Shown: positions 24,488-33,804, numbered from the stretch's first letter. The stretch: 64,000 nucleotides of DNA from Ignavibacteriales bacterium (GCA_016177735.1 JACOUS010000018.1:1-64000), one strand, 5' to 3'. The notes: generated by a model from the letters alone, not told the origin. A program made the numbers and translations.

Positions 24488-25893
24488 TTTCTATTTGCCT
24501 TCCCTAAAAATGATGTGTTGATAATATCGAGTACTTTTCCGTTGGAAGTAACTGCAATACTTAATTTTGTTTTCAAATTTTTTATCTGATCTTTTGAGAG
24601 AATAACGAGAAACTTTGCTTCGGTTACTCCTTGCGGTTCAACAACAAGTTCATTGCCGATTAATTTTATTTCCCCTTTGATATTCTGCAGTGAAAGCTCC
24701 GCCGGCAGTTCGTCGAAAGATTTGTTAACGATTTTCAAATCATAAATGTTGCTGATTTTGTTTCCGGTTTGTTCTTGAAAAAGCAAACCGGGTGTTCTTA
24801 AAATGCTTAATTCAACTTTGCTTCTGTTCAAAAGCATGAATGAAATTAAACCGGTCAGCAAAATTAGAACGGCTGTGTAACCGATTGCGCGCGGAGTAAA
24901 TACTGAACGTTTGCCCGATTCAATTTCATTTTTTGATGCGTAACGTATCAAACCTTTCGGGCGTTTAACTTTTTCCATTACCGCGTCGCAAGCATCAATG
25001 CACGCGGTGCAGTTAACACATTCAAGTTGTGTCCCGTTGCGAATGTCGATTCCGGTCGGGCAGACATCAACGCACATACTGCAGTCGATGCAGTCGCCGG
25101 AATTTTGGACGGAGTCTTTTTTTATTTTGCCGCGCGGCTCGCCTCGCTTGTAATCGTAATGAATAACAATCGAGTTCGGATCGAGCATCACTCCTTGCAG
25201 TCTTCCGTACGGGCAAACGAGCACGCAAGCCTGCTCGCGGAAATACGAAAACACAAAATAGAAGACACCGGAAAATATCAACACCGCAATGAATGTCCCG
25301 AAATGTTCGGAAGGGGAGTGCGAAATATATTTCTGCAGCTCATCAACGCCGATGATGTACGAAAGGAAAAGATTCGATATGACGAAAGAAATAATGAAAA
25401 AGATAATCTGTTTCAGACTCTTCTTGAAAAATTTCCCCCCGTTCCATGGAGAGTTATTTAATGCTCTTTGTTTGTTTGCATCGCCCTCGATCAAGTATTC
25501 GATTTTCCGGAAAACCATTTCCATAAAAATTGTCTGCGGACAAATCCAGCCGCAGAATATTCTGCCGTAAACAACAGTGAACAAAAAGATTGAAACGATA
25601 AATGCGATCATTGATAATGCAAATAGATGGAGATCGTGTGTTCCGAACGGAATGCCGAAGATTATAAATTTTCTTTCGAGCACATTAAGAATTATAAACG
25701 GGTGTCCGTTAATTTTTATGAGAGGTGCGGCAAATAAAAACGCAATGAGAAAAATACTCAGTATTGTTCTCGCATTGTAAAATTTCCCCGAAGGTTTTCT
25801 CGGGGAAATCCATTTTCGTTTTCCTTCTTTTGTTACTGTTGCAATCGAATCGCGGAAAGCTTCTTCGTTTGAAATTAAATCGCGCATAATCAT
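24484..25893 (-). CDS. ccoG: Cytochrome c oxidase accessory protein CcoG
   Basis: 469 aa. Membrane segments in the N-terminal half include FCGWICPQTIFMEM, followed by the segment CVLVCPYGRLQGVM, and a pair of 4Fe-4S clusters is supplied by CIDCSMCVDVCPTG and CVNCTACIDACD. The C-terminal third is an Ig-like periplasmic domain (FixG_C). CcoG (RdxA/FixG) reduces copper for insertion into cbb3 oxidase. It is separated from its operon partner ccoP by a transposase gene. Confidence 0.92.
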   Translation of the reverse strand: MIMRDLISNEEAFRDSIATVTKEGKRKWISPRKPSGKFYNARTILSIFLIAFLFAAPLIKINGHPFIILNVLERKFIIFGIPFGTHDLHLFALSMIAFIVSIFLFTVVYGRIFCGWICPQTIFMEMVFRKIEYLIEGDANKQRALNNSPWNGGKFFKKSLKQIIFFIISFVISNLFLSYIIGVDELQKYISHSPSEHFGTFIAVLIFSGVFYFVFSYFREQACVLVCPYGRLQGVMLDPNSIVIHYDYKRGEPRGKIKKDSVQNSGDCIDCSMCVDVCPTGIDIRNGTQLECVNCTACIDACDAVMEKVKRPKGLIRYASKNEIESGKRSVFTPRAIGYTAVLILLTGLISFMLLNRSKVELSILRTPGLLFQEQTGNKISNIYDLKIVNKSFDELPAELSLQNIKGEIKLIGNELVVEPQGVTEAKFLVILSKDQIKNLKTKLSIAVTSNGKVLDIINTSFLGKANRK

Positions 25894-25908
25894 TCCTGAT
25901 CAACCGGT

Positions 25909-26433
25909 TTACAAATCATAAATGTTTCCTGTACCGCTTTTTTCTAATTCCCATTTCAAAGGATTCTGTTCGATATATTTTCTGATGTTGAATAATTCTT
26001 TTTCGTTCCGAATTATTCTGTCGTAAAAGCGAGACTGCCAAGCAAAAAACGAACGATTATTTTTATTTGCCCAGCGTTTAGCGGCAGCTTTATATTTACC
26101 AATTATGTAGCCAAGAGGTCGTAAAGACGCCATATATGGCGCCTCTACATTTTTGTTCTCAAGCGGATTTATAATGACTATGCCATGTAAATGGTTTGGC
26201 AATATTATAAAATAATCTAATTCTGTATTTGGAAAATGTATTGGTATCTCTTGCCAACATTTACTTGCAACTGTGCCCAAATCATTCAAAATCATTTCTT
26301 CATTTACAACATTACCAAAATATTCTTTATGATCTTTTGTATTTATTGTTACAAAATACCACCACGGATTTGAATAATCCCATTCTTTTAATCGTGCAGA
26401 TTCGATGCGATATCTGTTTTGGTACAAATCCAT
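25909..26433 (-). CDS. REP-associated tyrosine transposase (RAYT), IS200/Y1-like
   Basis: 174 aa. The HUH motif is H81-L-H83 in PNHLHGIVI, and the probable nucleophile is Tyr153 in RKYIEQNP; N-terminal SNPWWYFVTINTK and FFAWQSRFYDRIIRNE are typical of RAYTs. These single-strand transposases process palindromic REP elements. The gene lies between ccoP and ccoG in the oxidase operon, in the same orientation. A 28-base palindrome lies inside the coding sequence (26121-26148) and encodes VEAPYMASL (residues 96-104) without breaking the frame; another sits upstream at 26462-26489. The protein looks full length and may be active. Confidence 0.85.
   Translation of the reverse strand: MDLYQNRYRIESARLKEWDYSNPWWYFVTINTKDHKEYFGNVVNEEMILNDLGTVASKCWQEIPIHFPNTELDYFIILPNHLHGIVIINPLENKNVEAPYMASLRPLGYIIGKYKAAAKRWANKNNRSFFAWQSRFYDRIIRNEKELFNIRKYIEQNPLKWELEKSGTGNIYDL
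26121..26148. repeat. 28-bp REP-like palindrome, copy B, inside the RAYT gene
   Basis: Read on the minus strand it begins GTAGAGGCGCCATATATGGC and ends GTCTTTAC. It differs from copies A and C at a few arm positions. It falls in a region of the transposase between the HUH motif and the catalytic-Tyr helix, where family members vary in length. Confidence 0.75.
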
Positions 26434-26461
26434 TATTCAACTATTAATAATCGGTTCGAGC

Positions 26462-26489
26462 GCGGAGACGCCATGTATGGCGTCTCTAC
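26462..26489. repeat. 28-bp REP-like palindrome, copy C, at the ccoP 3' end
   Basis: It reads GCGGAGACGCCATGTATGGC then GTCTCTAC. The ccoP stop codon (TAG, complement of 26486-26488) lies within the palindrome's outer arm, so insertion here either created or preserved the stop. It is 29 bases upstream of the RAYT start codon. Confidence 0.78.
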
Positions 26490-27298
26490 TCTTTCCATTT
26501 TTCTCCTTCGGGTTGTTTGCCGTTTGGCGGATTGGTGCCGTACAATGATAAAATAAAACTTGCAGCGGCTTGCATCTTTTTAGGATCGAGTTGTGTCTGC
26601 CAGCTTATCATTCCTTTTTGGGGAACGCCGTATTTAATTGTCTTAAAAATGTTTTTAACACCGCCGCCGTGAATCCAAAAATCATCCGTTAAATTTGGTC
26701 CGACCAAACCTTCGCCGCTTTGTCCATGGCACGAAGCGCAATTTTTTATAAATATATCTTTCCCTTCGGAAAGAACAGCGGCATCGCTGAGAGCAGTTAC
26801 AGTTTCTTCATTTAAGAACGCACCGGTTTTAATCAGGAATTCTCTTTCGAGCGCGGCTTGATGTACTTCCAGATTATATTCTTTCGTTTGAACTTGCCCG
26901 TCATCAAAAACGTGATAGTTCAAAAGATAAATTGCGCCCCAAATAATTGTTCCGTAAAAAAGAATACTGAACCACGGCGGAATTCTGTTATCCAATTCTT
27001 GAATGCCGTCGTAATCGTGATGGAGAAGAATCTCCTGTTCTTTTTCAATCGGCGTTGTTCTGGTTAAATATTTTTTAAAAGCTGCGAGTGGTGCTTTAAA
27101 AGTTTTTCCTTCGCTGTCGTTTTTTTCGGAATAGACAACTGCAAGCCACAAAACAAACGCGATAACAACCAACGTTACAACAAGCATTGTCTTCATTACT
27201 TTGTCCAATGTCTCTTCGTTGGCGGCAAGCAGATTCGTCTGCTCAAAAAAGAAAAAGATCAGCGAAAAAATCATTAATAAAATTTTATTTGATTTCAT
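26486..27298 (-). CDS. ccoP: cbb3 oxidase subunit III, monoheme CcoP
   Basis: 270 aa from the ATG at 27298 (MKSNKILLMIF); longer in-frame starts lie inside ccoQ. A first hydrophobic segment, a second at about TMLVVTLVVIAFVLWLAVV, the CcoP N-terminal domain with DGIQELDNRIPPWF and a third membrane segment lead to a single cytochrome c motif, CASCH (C187, C190, H191). Proteobacterial CcoP has two hemes and is longer; this is the short one-heme form. The gene start overlaps the ccoQ stop by 14 bases. The stop codon lies inside a REP palindrome. Confidence 0.9.
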   Translation of the reverse strand: MKSNKILLMIFSLIFFFFEQTNLLAANEETLDKVMKTMLVVTLVVIAFVLWLAVVYSEKNDSEGKTFKAPLAAFKKYLTRTTPIEKEQEILLHHDYDGIQELDNRIPPWFSILFYGTIIWGAIYLLNYHVFDDGQVQTKEYNLEVHQAALEREFLIKTGAFLNEETVTALSDAAVLSEGKDIFIKNCASCHGQSGEGLVGPNLTDDFWIHGGGVKNIFKTIKYGVPQKGMISWQTQLDPKKMQAAASFILSLYGTNPPNGKQPEGEKWKE

Positions 27299-27506
27299 TT
27301 TTCGTCTCTGCATTGTTAAAATTTTCTGATTTATCCGATGAAGCCGGTTCTTCATCGAGAGGCATATTACCCATGTGTGCAATATATTTTTTATCGAGTT
27401 TGGCAACCCATAAAATCATCAGCGCAAACATTCCGAAAAAAATTATCAAACCGATTATCGCAAAAACCGAAATCCCTTCAATCGAACTCAAGTATATGGA
27501 AAACAT
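27285..27506 (-). CDS. ccoQ: CcoQ/FixQ-like small subunit
   Basis: 73 aa with one membrane segment (GISVFAIIGLIIFFGMFALMILWV) and a hydrophilic, acidic tail, between ccoNO and ccoP. CcoQ helps stabilise the cbb3 complex. Family assignment is by size, topology and position, as CcoQ is poorly conserved. It overlaps ccoP by 14 bases. Confidence 0.75.
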   Translation of the reverse strand: MFSIYLSSIEGISVFAIIGLIIFFGMFALMILWVAKLDKKYIAHMGNMPLDEEPASSDKSENFNNAETKNEIK

Positions 27507-27545
27507 ACTGCCTCTTTTTTTATTTAGATTGAATTACATGTAATA

Positions 27546-27767
27546 TTAGTTGAGCTTAAATTCCAATGAGCAAATCACAAGAAACAAGCAAATTCCAAAA
27601 AACAAATTTCAAATAGGAAGTACGAAGAATAAAATACGAATTACGAATTACGAGGTACGAATAAACAAGTCCCAGATAACAAATTACAATTAGTGAATTC
27701 GTCCTTCGTACCTCATACTTCGAACTTATCATCTTCCTCGTCCTTCGTGTTTCGTACTTATTGCACG
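27546..27767. repeat. Intergenic repeat block inside the cbb3 operon
   Basis: Between ccoNO and ccoQ lie CAAATCACAAGAAACAAGC, then direct GAATTACGAATTACGAGG units (27631-27660), then the inverted counterpart with CTTCGTACCTCATACTTCG and CCTTCGTGTTTCGTACTT up to 27760. The two halves are roughly complementary and could form a long hairpin in the operon mRNA. A 71-codon frame on the minus strand is entirely repeat and is not a gene. Confidence 0.7.
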
Positions 27768-29885
27768 TCATTTAGCGCCGCCCTTTATATCTGTTCCGAG
27801 TCTTTGCAGATAAGCAATCAATGCAATTATCTCCGCATTTGATTCTGCCGGAATGCCGTTGTTCAACAGATCATCAGCAATTTTGTTTGCCTGATTTTCC
27901 AAATCTTCATTCGCAAAATTTTCGTATCCTTTTTCATATGGAACGCCGAGCGAACGCATCACACTTATTTTTGCTTGCGTTGTTGTTGTGTCCAATACTT
28001 GCGTTAACAGCCACGGATACGGCGGCATAATAGAGCCGGGCGACATCTGCCGCGGATCTTCCATGTGTAAATAATGCCAGAGATTTGAATATTTGCCGCC
28101 GACTCTGTGAAGATCGGGACCGGTTCGTTTTGATCCCCACAAAAAAGGATGATCGTAAACAAACTCGCCGGCTTTTGAATATTCGCCGTAACGTTCTGTC
28201 TCGGATCTGAATGGACGCACAAGCTGTGAATGACATGTGTTGCATCCTTCGCGTATGTAAATATCGCGTCCTTGCAGTTCGAGCGGCGTATATGGTTTTA
28301 CGCTTGCAATAGTAGGTATGTTTGATTTGACAAGATATGTCGGAATCAACTCAACAAGTCCGCCGATCAAAACAACAACTGTTGAAAGAAGCGCAAACTG
28401 TACCGGTCTTTTTTCAAGCCAGCGGTGAATCAATCCGCGTTTGATTTGATCCTTTTCATTTTTGTACGGCGCAGCTTCCGCTTCTTCGTTTTTTATGAAT
28501 GAACCTTGCCGTGCTGTTTTAATTAAGTTGTATGCACTCAAAAGTATTCCGCATAAAAATAAAAATCCGCCGATTGAACGAAGTATATACATAGGAATTA
28601 TCTGCAGAACTGTTTCAAGAAAATTCGGGTACTGTAAAATTCCAAGCGGAGTAAATTGCTTCCACATTAATGACTGCGTTATGCCAGCCCAGTAAAGCGG
28701 CACTGCGTAAAAAACTATTCCGAGTGTGCTGATCCAGAAATGGAGATTAGCAAGTTTCTTCGAGTATAATTGTGTGTCCCACATTTTAGGAACAAGCCAG
28801 TAAAGAACTCCGAATGTGAGCATTCCGTTCCAGCCCAAAGCTCCAACGTGTGCGTGTGCAATTGTCCAATCGGTGAAGTGAGAAATTGCATTCACATTTT
28901 TCAATGATAACATCGGACCTTCGAAAGTTGACATGCCGTATGCGGTTACGGCAACAACCATAAATTTTAGAATCGGATTATCACGAACACGATCCCATGC
29001 ACCGCGCAAAGTTAGAAGTCCGTTCAACATTCCGCCCCACGAAGGTGCAAGCAGCATTATCGAAAAAACTGTTCCGAGCGACTGCGCCCAATCAGGCAGC
29101 GCCGTGTATAAAAGGTGATGCGGACCAGCCCATATATAAATAAATATTAATGCCCAAAAGTGGAGTATCGAAAGTCTGTATGAATAAACGGGACGGTTAG
29201 CCGCTTTCGGAAGAAAGTAGTACATCAATCCCAAATACGGAGTTGTTAAAAAGAATGCGACTGCGTTGTGTCCGTACCACCATTGAGTTAATGCATCCTG
29301 AACGCCGGCATAAACCGGGTAACTTTTTAGAAAACTTACCGGCACTTCAATTGAATTAACAACATGAAGGATTGTTACCGTAACAAATGTTGCAATGTAA
29401 AACCAAACTGCAACATACATATGTTTCTCTCTTCTCTTAATTATTGTGCCGATCATGTTTGCGCCGAATGAAAGCCACACGACAGCAATTAAAAGATCGA
29501 CCGGGAATTCAAGTTCAGCATATTCTTTTCCGGTAGTGAAGCCGAGTGGAAGTGTTACGGCAGCAAGCACGATGATTAATTGCCATCCCCAAAAATGAAA
29601 TTGACTTAAAAAATCGCTGAACATTCTTGCTTTGCAGACACGCTGAAGCGAGTAATAAACTCCGCCGAAAATCATGTTTCCCACAAAAGCAAAAATTACT
29701 GCATTGGTATGAAGCGGTCTTATTCTTCCGAATGTCAGGTATTGTATTCCGAGATTTAATTCGGGCAGATATAATTGGACTGCGATAATCAAACCGACAA
29801 GCATTCCGACTGCACCCCAAAGTACTGTTGCAATCGCGAACTGTTTTACTACCTGATTATCGTAACTGAATTTTTCTACTTGCAT
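27768..29885 (-). CDS. ccoNO: Fused cbb3 oxidase subunits I and II (CcoN-CcoO)
   Basis: 705 aa from the ATG at 29885, which follows AGGAGTGATTG. Residues 1-460 are the heme-copper catalytic subunit: candidate heme/CuB His ligands at RPLHTN (H59), WWYGHNAV (H206), GPHH (256/257) and IAHAHVG (344/346). A linker of about 40 residues leads to a membrane segment and the monoheme CcoO domain with CNTCHSQLVRPF (Cys about 548) and SIMPPYPWL (axial Met). The N-O fusion is typical of Bacteroidota/Chlorobiota. This is the terminal oxidase of microaerobic respiration. Confidence 0.95.
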   Translation of the reverse strand: MQVEKFSYDNQVVKQFAIATVLWGAVGMLVGLIIAVQLYLPELNLGIQYLTFGRIRPLHTNAVIFAFVGNMIFGGVYYSLQRVCKARMFSDFLSQFHFWGWQLIIVLAAVTLPLGFTTGKEYAELEFPVDLLIAVVWLSFGANMIGTIIKRREKHMYVAVWFYIATFVTVTILHVVNSIEVPVSFLKSYPVYAGVQDALTQWWYGHNAVAFFLTTPYLGLMYYFLPKAANRPVYSYRLSILHFWALIFIYIWAGPHHLLYTALPDWAQSLGTVFSIMLLAPSWGGMLNGLLTLRGAWDRVRDNPILKFMVVAVTAYGMSTFEGPMLSLKNVNAISHFTDWTIAHAHVGALGWNGMLTFGVLYWLVPKMWDTQLYSKKLANLHFWISTLGIVFYAVPLYWAGITQSLMWKQFTPLGILQYPNFLETVLQIIPMYILRSIGGFLFLCGILLSAYNLIKTARQGSFIKNEEAEAAPYKNEKDQIKRGLIHRWLEKRPVQFALLSTVVVLIGGLVELIPTYLVKSNIPTIASVKPYTPLELQGRDIYIREGCNTCHSQLVRPFRSETERYGEYSKAGEFVYDHPFLWGSKRTGPDLHRVGGKYSNLWHYLHMEDPRQMSPGSIMPPYPWLLTQVLDTTTTQAKISVMRSLGVPYEKGYENFANEDLENQANKIADDLLNNGIPAESNAEIIALIAYLQRLGTDIKGGAK

Positions 29886-29917
29886 CAATCACTCCTGAAT
29901 TTATGTAAAAATTTTTG

Positions 29918-30015
29918 AATGCAGAATGATGGATGCAGAACTCAGAATTTTTTTAATTCTGTTTCTGCTTTTCATTTTTTAACTCAGCACTCTGCGTTCT
30001 CCGTTCTGAATTCTT
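29918..30015. repeat. Inverted repeat covering the 3' end of ccoS
   Basis: GAATGCAGAATGATGGATGC and AGAACTCAGAATT at 29918-29950 are complementary to segments AATTCTG..., CAGCACTCTGCGTTCTCCG and TTCTGAATTC at 29957-30013. This is the GTGTAGAACGCAGAGT family seen at other gene ends. Most of it lies within the ccoS coding sequence. Confidence 0.65.
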
Positions 30016-30156
30016 CTGAGAGTCTTCAAATAAAATTCTAACCGACGGCGTGTACTTATCATCATACTGACCGCTTTTGACCGCCCACAAATATGAAATC
30101 AAAAATCCTACTGCAACCAAAAGACTTGCTGCAATTAAAACAATTATCACAGACAT
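29953..30156 (-). CDS. ccoS: cbb3 oxidase assembly protein CcoS, with repeat-encoded tail
   Basis: 67 aa. The N-terminal 45 residues, MSVIIVLIAASLLVAVGFL...WAVKSGQYDD, are a clear CcoS with one membrane segment and the GQYDD signature. CcoS is needed for heme/copper insertion in the oxidase. The last ~18 residues (SERRTQSAELKNEKQKQN) are encoded by an intergenic repeat, so the stop codon appears to have been displaced by repeat insertion. Its start overlaps the ccoI stop by one base. Confidence 0.88.
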   Translation of the reverse strand: MSVIIVLIAASLLVAVGFLISYLWAVKSGQYDDKYTPSVRILFEDSQKNSERRTQSAELKNEKQKQN

Positions 30157-32582
30157 CAGATCAATCCTTTTCTCTTTGCAATGAAATTAACGGCGAGCGT
30201 CGTGAACAAAACAACGGATATCGAACTCAACGGCATCAAGATCGCCGCGATTATCGGTGTTAACAAATTCTGAATCGCAAAAAACAATCCGGCGGCATTG
30301 TAGAGAAATGATAGAATAAAACTAATCACAATTATTTTTTTGCCGGTGATCGAGAACGAAATGAAGTCGGCAAGTTTGGCAAAAGAATTTGAATCGAGAA
30401 TGCCGTCGCTCGAGGGAGAAAAATTATTGATGTTATCGGTGATCGAAATCCCGACGTCGCTTTGTTTCAAAGCACCGGCATCGTTCAAGCCGTCGCCAAT
30501 CATCAAAACTTTTTTGCCGTTCTGCCGGAGTTTGTTGATGAAATTCAATTTATCGTGCGGCGATTGACGGAAGTATAAATCATCTTCTTTGCCGAAAAAT
30601 TTTTTCAGATTTTCTTTTTCGCCTTCGTTATCGCCGGAAAGAATTGCGAAGTTATAATTTTTATCGAGCGAAGAGATCAATTCGTGCAGACCTTCTCTGT
30701 ATTTGTTTGCAATCTTGAAACAACCGCGTGCTTTTCTATCAAACGATAAATAAACTTTTGTTGTGTAATCTCCGCCGTTTTCTGTTTTGATTGAACCGCA
30801 AAAATCAGCAGAGCCGATTTTTAATTCTTCGCCGTCGATTACTGCATGAATTCCTTTTCCCGTTTCTTCTTCGTAATGATCAGCCGGAATTACTTCTACA
30901 TTTTTTAACCATTCGTAAATTGATTTGCTCAGCGGATGAGTTGAATTTCTAACAGCAGATTTGATTAAAGATTTTTCTCGCCCGGATAAATCTTCGCCTT
31001 CAAAAATAATTTCGGCGGAACCGTTCTCGGTTATCGTCCCGGTTTTATCAAATACGATTGTATCAATCGACGCAATTTTTTCGATGACATGCGTGTTCTT
31101 CAAATAAAATTTGTTACGACCCAAAATTCTTAAAGCATTGCCGAGTGTGAACGGAGTTGACATCGCAAGCGCGCACGGACATGCAACAATTAATATTGCC
31201 GTTGCAGCGTTGAATGCATTTGCCGGACTTGCAGCGAACCACCAAAAAATTCCGGTGATGATTGAAATAAGCAGAATTGCCGGAGTAAAATATTTGCTGA
31301 TCGAATTTGCAAGCGATGTAATCACAGATTCGTCATTCTTCGCAAATGCTTGATGATTCCAAAGCTGTGTTAAATAACTTTGATTCACTTCCTTCACAAT
31401 TTCCAATTCGATGACACTGCCGGTTTGTTTTCCTCCGGCAAAAATCATTTCACCGTTTTTAATTAATACCGGTGCGGATTCTCCGGTAACAAAACTGTAA
31501 TCAATATTTGCAGTCCCTTTTATCAAAACGGCATCAGCCGGAATTAATTCTCCGCTGTGCACTATAATTCTGCTGCCCGGTTTTATTTTTTCCACCGGGA
31601 TTGTTGTTTCGCCGCTGTCTTTTTTTATTGTAACTGCAATCGGGAAAAACGATTTGTAATTTCGTTCGAAGTTGAGCGTCTCGTAAGTTTTGCTCTGGAA
31701 AAGTTTTCCGCTCAAAAGAAATAATAAAAGTCCGGCAAGGGAATCCATGTAACCGGCGCCGGTGTTTGTAACAATTTCATAGACACTTCTGAAAAATAGA
31801 ACTGCAATTCCAAGTGCGAGCGGTACATCAAGATTTATGATTTTGTTCTTTAGACCTTTGTACGAAGAAATAAAATAATCGCTGCTGCAGTAGAAAAAGA
31901 CCGGCAGAGCAAGCAGAACATTTATATATGAAAAAATTCTTTTCAGCTCCGGCATTTCATTTATGCCGCTCGAAAGATATTCCGGAAAACTTAAAAGCAT
32001 TATGTTGCCGAATGCAAAACCCGCAATCCCGATTTTGTAATAAAGTTTTTTGTAATCGGATTTAATTTTGTGTTCATCTTTCTCTTCGAGATTGAAAATC
32101 GGTTCGTAGCCGATTGAATCGAGACGCTCAACAATTTTTTTGATCGATGTTTCGCTCTCTGAAAATCTTACGAATAGTTTCTTCTGCAAGAAATTTACTT
32201 TGGAAATAATTATACCGCTCTCAAGTCTGTTCAAGTTTTCCAGAATCCAGATGCAAGAACTGCAGTGCATCTGCGGAATCGAAAAAGTGATCGATGTGGT
32301 TTTGCCGTCGGTGAATTCAACCAGTTTGTTTTTTAAATCCGTGTCATCCAGGAAATCATAATTTCTTACGGAAGGATTTTTTCTTGTGATACCGGGGTTT
32401 TGATCTATTGAGTAGTAATTGCAGAGGTTGTTTGCCGAAAGAATTTCAAAAACAGTTTTGCATCCGTTACAGCAAAACGTTTTCTCGTTGATACAAATCG
32501 AAGCATCTGCACATTCATCGCCGCAGTGGTAACAGATGAGCTTTGTCTCCGCGTTATGCTCTAATACTGCTGTCCTTTCCAA
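30156..32582 (-). CDS. ccoI: Copper-transporting P1B-type ATPase CcoI/FixI
   Basis: 808 aa. An N-terminal Cys-rich ribbon (CYHCGDEC, CCNGC) is followed by a metal-binding domain with CSSC (107-110), membrane helices, the phosphatase TGES loop, the metal-path CPC (468-470), the phosphorylated Asp512 in DKTGTIT, and GDGLNDAGAL. CcoI supplies copper for cbb3 oxidase. It is the first gene of the operon, divergent from an SDR gene across about 264 bases. A near match to the Bacteroidota -7 element (TATCTTTTG, minus strand near 32620) may be its promoter, but spacing is poor. Confidence 0.93.
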   Translation of the reverse strand: MERTAVLEHNAETKLICYHCGDECADASICINEKTFCCNGCKTVFEILSANNLCNYYSIDQNPGITRKNPSVRNYDFLDDTDLKNKLVEFTDGKTTSITFSIPQMHCSSCIWILENLNRLESGIIISKVNFLQKKLFVRFSESETSIKKIVERLDSIGYEPIFNLEEKDEHKIKSDYKKLYYKIGIAGFAFGNIMLLSFPEYLSSGINEMPELKRIFSYINVLLALPVFFYCSSDYFISSYKGLKNKIINLDVPLALGIAVLFFRSVYEIVTNTGAGYMDSLAGLLLFLLSGKLFQSKTYETLNFERNYKSFFPIAVTIKKDSGETTIPVEKIKPGSRIIVHSGELIPADAVLIKGTANIDYSFVTGESAPVLIKNGEMIFAGGKQTGSVIELEIVKEVNQSYLTQLWNHQAFAKNDESVITSLANSISKYFTPAILLISIITGIFWWFAASPANAFNAATAILIVACPCALAMSTPFTLGNALRILGRNKFYLKNTHVIEKIASIDTIVFDKTGTITENGSAEIIFEGEDLSGREKSLIKSAVRNSTHPLSKSIYEWLKNVEVIPADHYEEETGKGIHAVIDGEELKIGSADFCGSIKTENGGDYTTKVYLSFDRKARGCFKIANKYREGLHELISSLDKNYNFAILSGDNEGEKENLKKFFGKEDDLYFRQSPHDKLNFINKLRQNGKKVLMIGDGLNDAGALKQSDVGISITDNINNFSPSSDGILDSNSFAKLADFISFSITGKKIIVISFILSFLYNAAGLFFAIQNLLTPIIAAILMPLSSISVVLFTTLAVNFIAKRKGLI

Positions 32583-32846
32583 ATCTATATTTGTTTAGTG
32601 AGAATTTGACCAAAAGATAAAACATCCGCTTGCCAAAATAAAAAAATCCGGATGCTTTGTCTAATATATTTATAACATCTACTATCTAAAATCCAAATAA
32701 CAAATTACAAGAAAACATTTGCTGCAAACAGTTTTGGAATTTTCGAAATTGCTGTTCAATATTTATTCATTCGTGCTTTGTATTTGAGATTTGTTATTTA
32801 CGAAGTATGATAATTAACTTTACGCAAAAAATATTTGGGAGTTTGC

Positions 32847-33617
32847 ATGACTTCATTGGGAAATAAAATTGTGTTTATTACCGGCGCTACATCGGGAATC
32901 GGAAAATCTTGTGCATATGCATTTGCAAAAGAAGGTGCACACTTAATTATTTCCGCACGCAGAATAAGCTTGATTAATGAAATTGCAGAAGGTATCCGCA
33001 AAACATACAATGTAAAAGTTCACGCTTTTGAACTCGATGTGCGGAATAAAAATAAAGTTCTATCTGCGGTTAATTCACTTCCCGAAGAATGGAAACCAAT
33101 CGACATTTTAATTAATAATGCCGGACTGGCAAAGGGCTTGAATAAATTTTATGAAGATGATCCCGAAAATTGGGATGAAATGATCGATACAAATGTGAAA
33201 GGACTTCTTTACGTTACACATGCAATATTGCCCGGCATGATCGAAAGAAAGAGCGGGCACATTATCAACATCGGCTCGATTGCCGGACACGAAGCATATC
33301 CCAAAGGTGCAGTTTACTGCGCAACCAAACACGCCGTTGATGCAATTACGCGTTCGCTGAGAATGGATACTGTTGATAAAAATATAAAAGTAAGTACTAT
33401 TGATCCGGGCTTGGTAGAAACTAATTTCAGCAGAATCCGTTTTGGCGGCGACGATGAGAAAGCGAAAAATGTTTACAAAGGTTTAACTCCTCTCACCGGT
33501 GATGATGTTGCTGATGCGGTTATTTATTGTGCATCGCGACCCGCACATATGAATGTTTCGGAAATTACTTTGCTTGCTTCACGACAGGCAAATGCAACTG
33601 TTGTTCACAGAGAATAA
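32847..33617 (+). CDS. YdfG-like short-chain dehydrogenase
   Basis: 256 aa from the ATG at 32847, 5 bases after a GGGAG site; a TTG at 32835 is the site itself. The nucleotide motif TGATSGIGKS, NNAG, the catalytic Ser in GSIAG and Y-x3-K in YCATKHA are present. The segments SLPEEWKPIDILINNAGLA, EMIDTNVKGLLYVTHAILPG and FSRIRFGGDDEKA closely follow E. coli YdfG, an NADP-dependent 3-hydroxy acid (malonic semialdehyde/L-allo-threonine) dehydrogenase. It is transcribed away from the cbb3 operon. Confidence 0.88.
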   Translation: MTSLGNKIVFITGATSGIGKSCAYAFAKEGAHLIISARRISLINEIAEGIRKTYNVKVHAFELDVRNKNKVLSAVNSLPEEWKPIDILINNAGLAKGLNKFYEDDPENWDEMIDTNVKGLLYVTHAILPGMIERKSGHIINIGSIAGHEAYPKGAVYCATKHAVDAITRSLRMDTVDKNIKVSTIDPGLVETNFSRIRFGGDDEKAKNVYKGLTPLTGDDVADAVIYCASRPAHMNVSEITLLASRQANATVVHRE

Positions 33618-33804
33618 ATTTCAAAACAAATTTTATGAGGATGAATAATTATGCATCGTTATGTTTATTGTTAATTCGTTCTGGAAAAATTTAACATTAC
33701 ATCGACAGATTATTTTCGTATATTGCTTACGGAAAGTGTTCATTTCGTAAGTCATCCACGTCACGTATTACAATATTATAAACATCTCTAATCGGGAGGT
33801 GCGC

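Larger units (their letters stand above)
25909..26489 (-). mobile_element. RAYT/REP insertion within the cbb3 oxidase operon
   Basis: The unit comprises the RAYT gene and the two palindromes at 26121-26148 and 26462-26489. It separates ccoP from ccoG, which are usually adjacent. No target duplication is visible, as expected for this class. The left boundary is unclear; only 15 bases separate the transposase stop from the ccoG start. Confidence 0.6.

Noticed and set aside
27556-27771. 71-codon minus-strand frame rich in TRRT/YEVRRT
   Set aside because: It is wholly composed of the intergenic TACGAATTACGA-type repeat and its inverted half; no protein-like conservation is expected.
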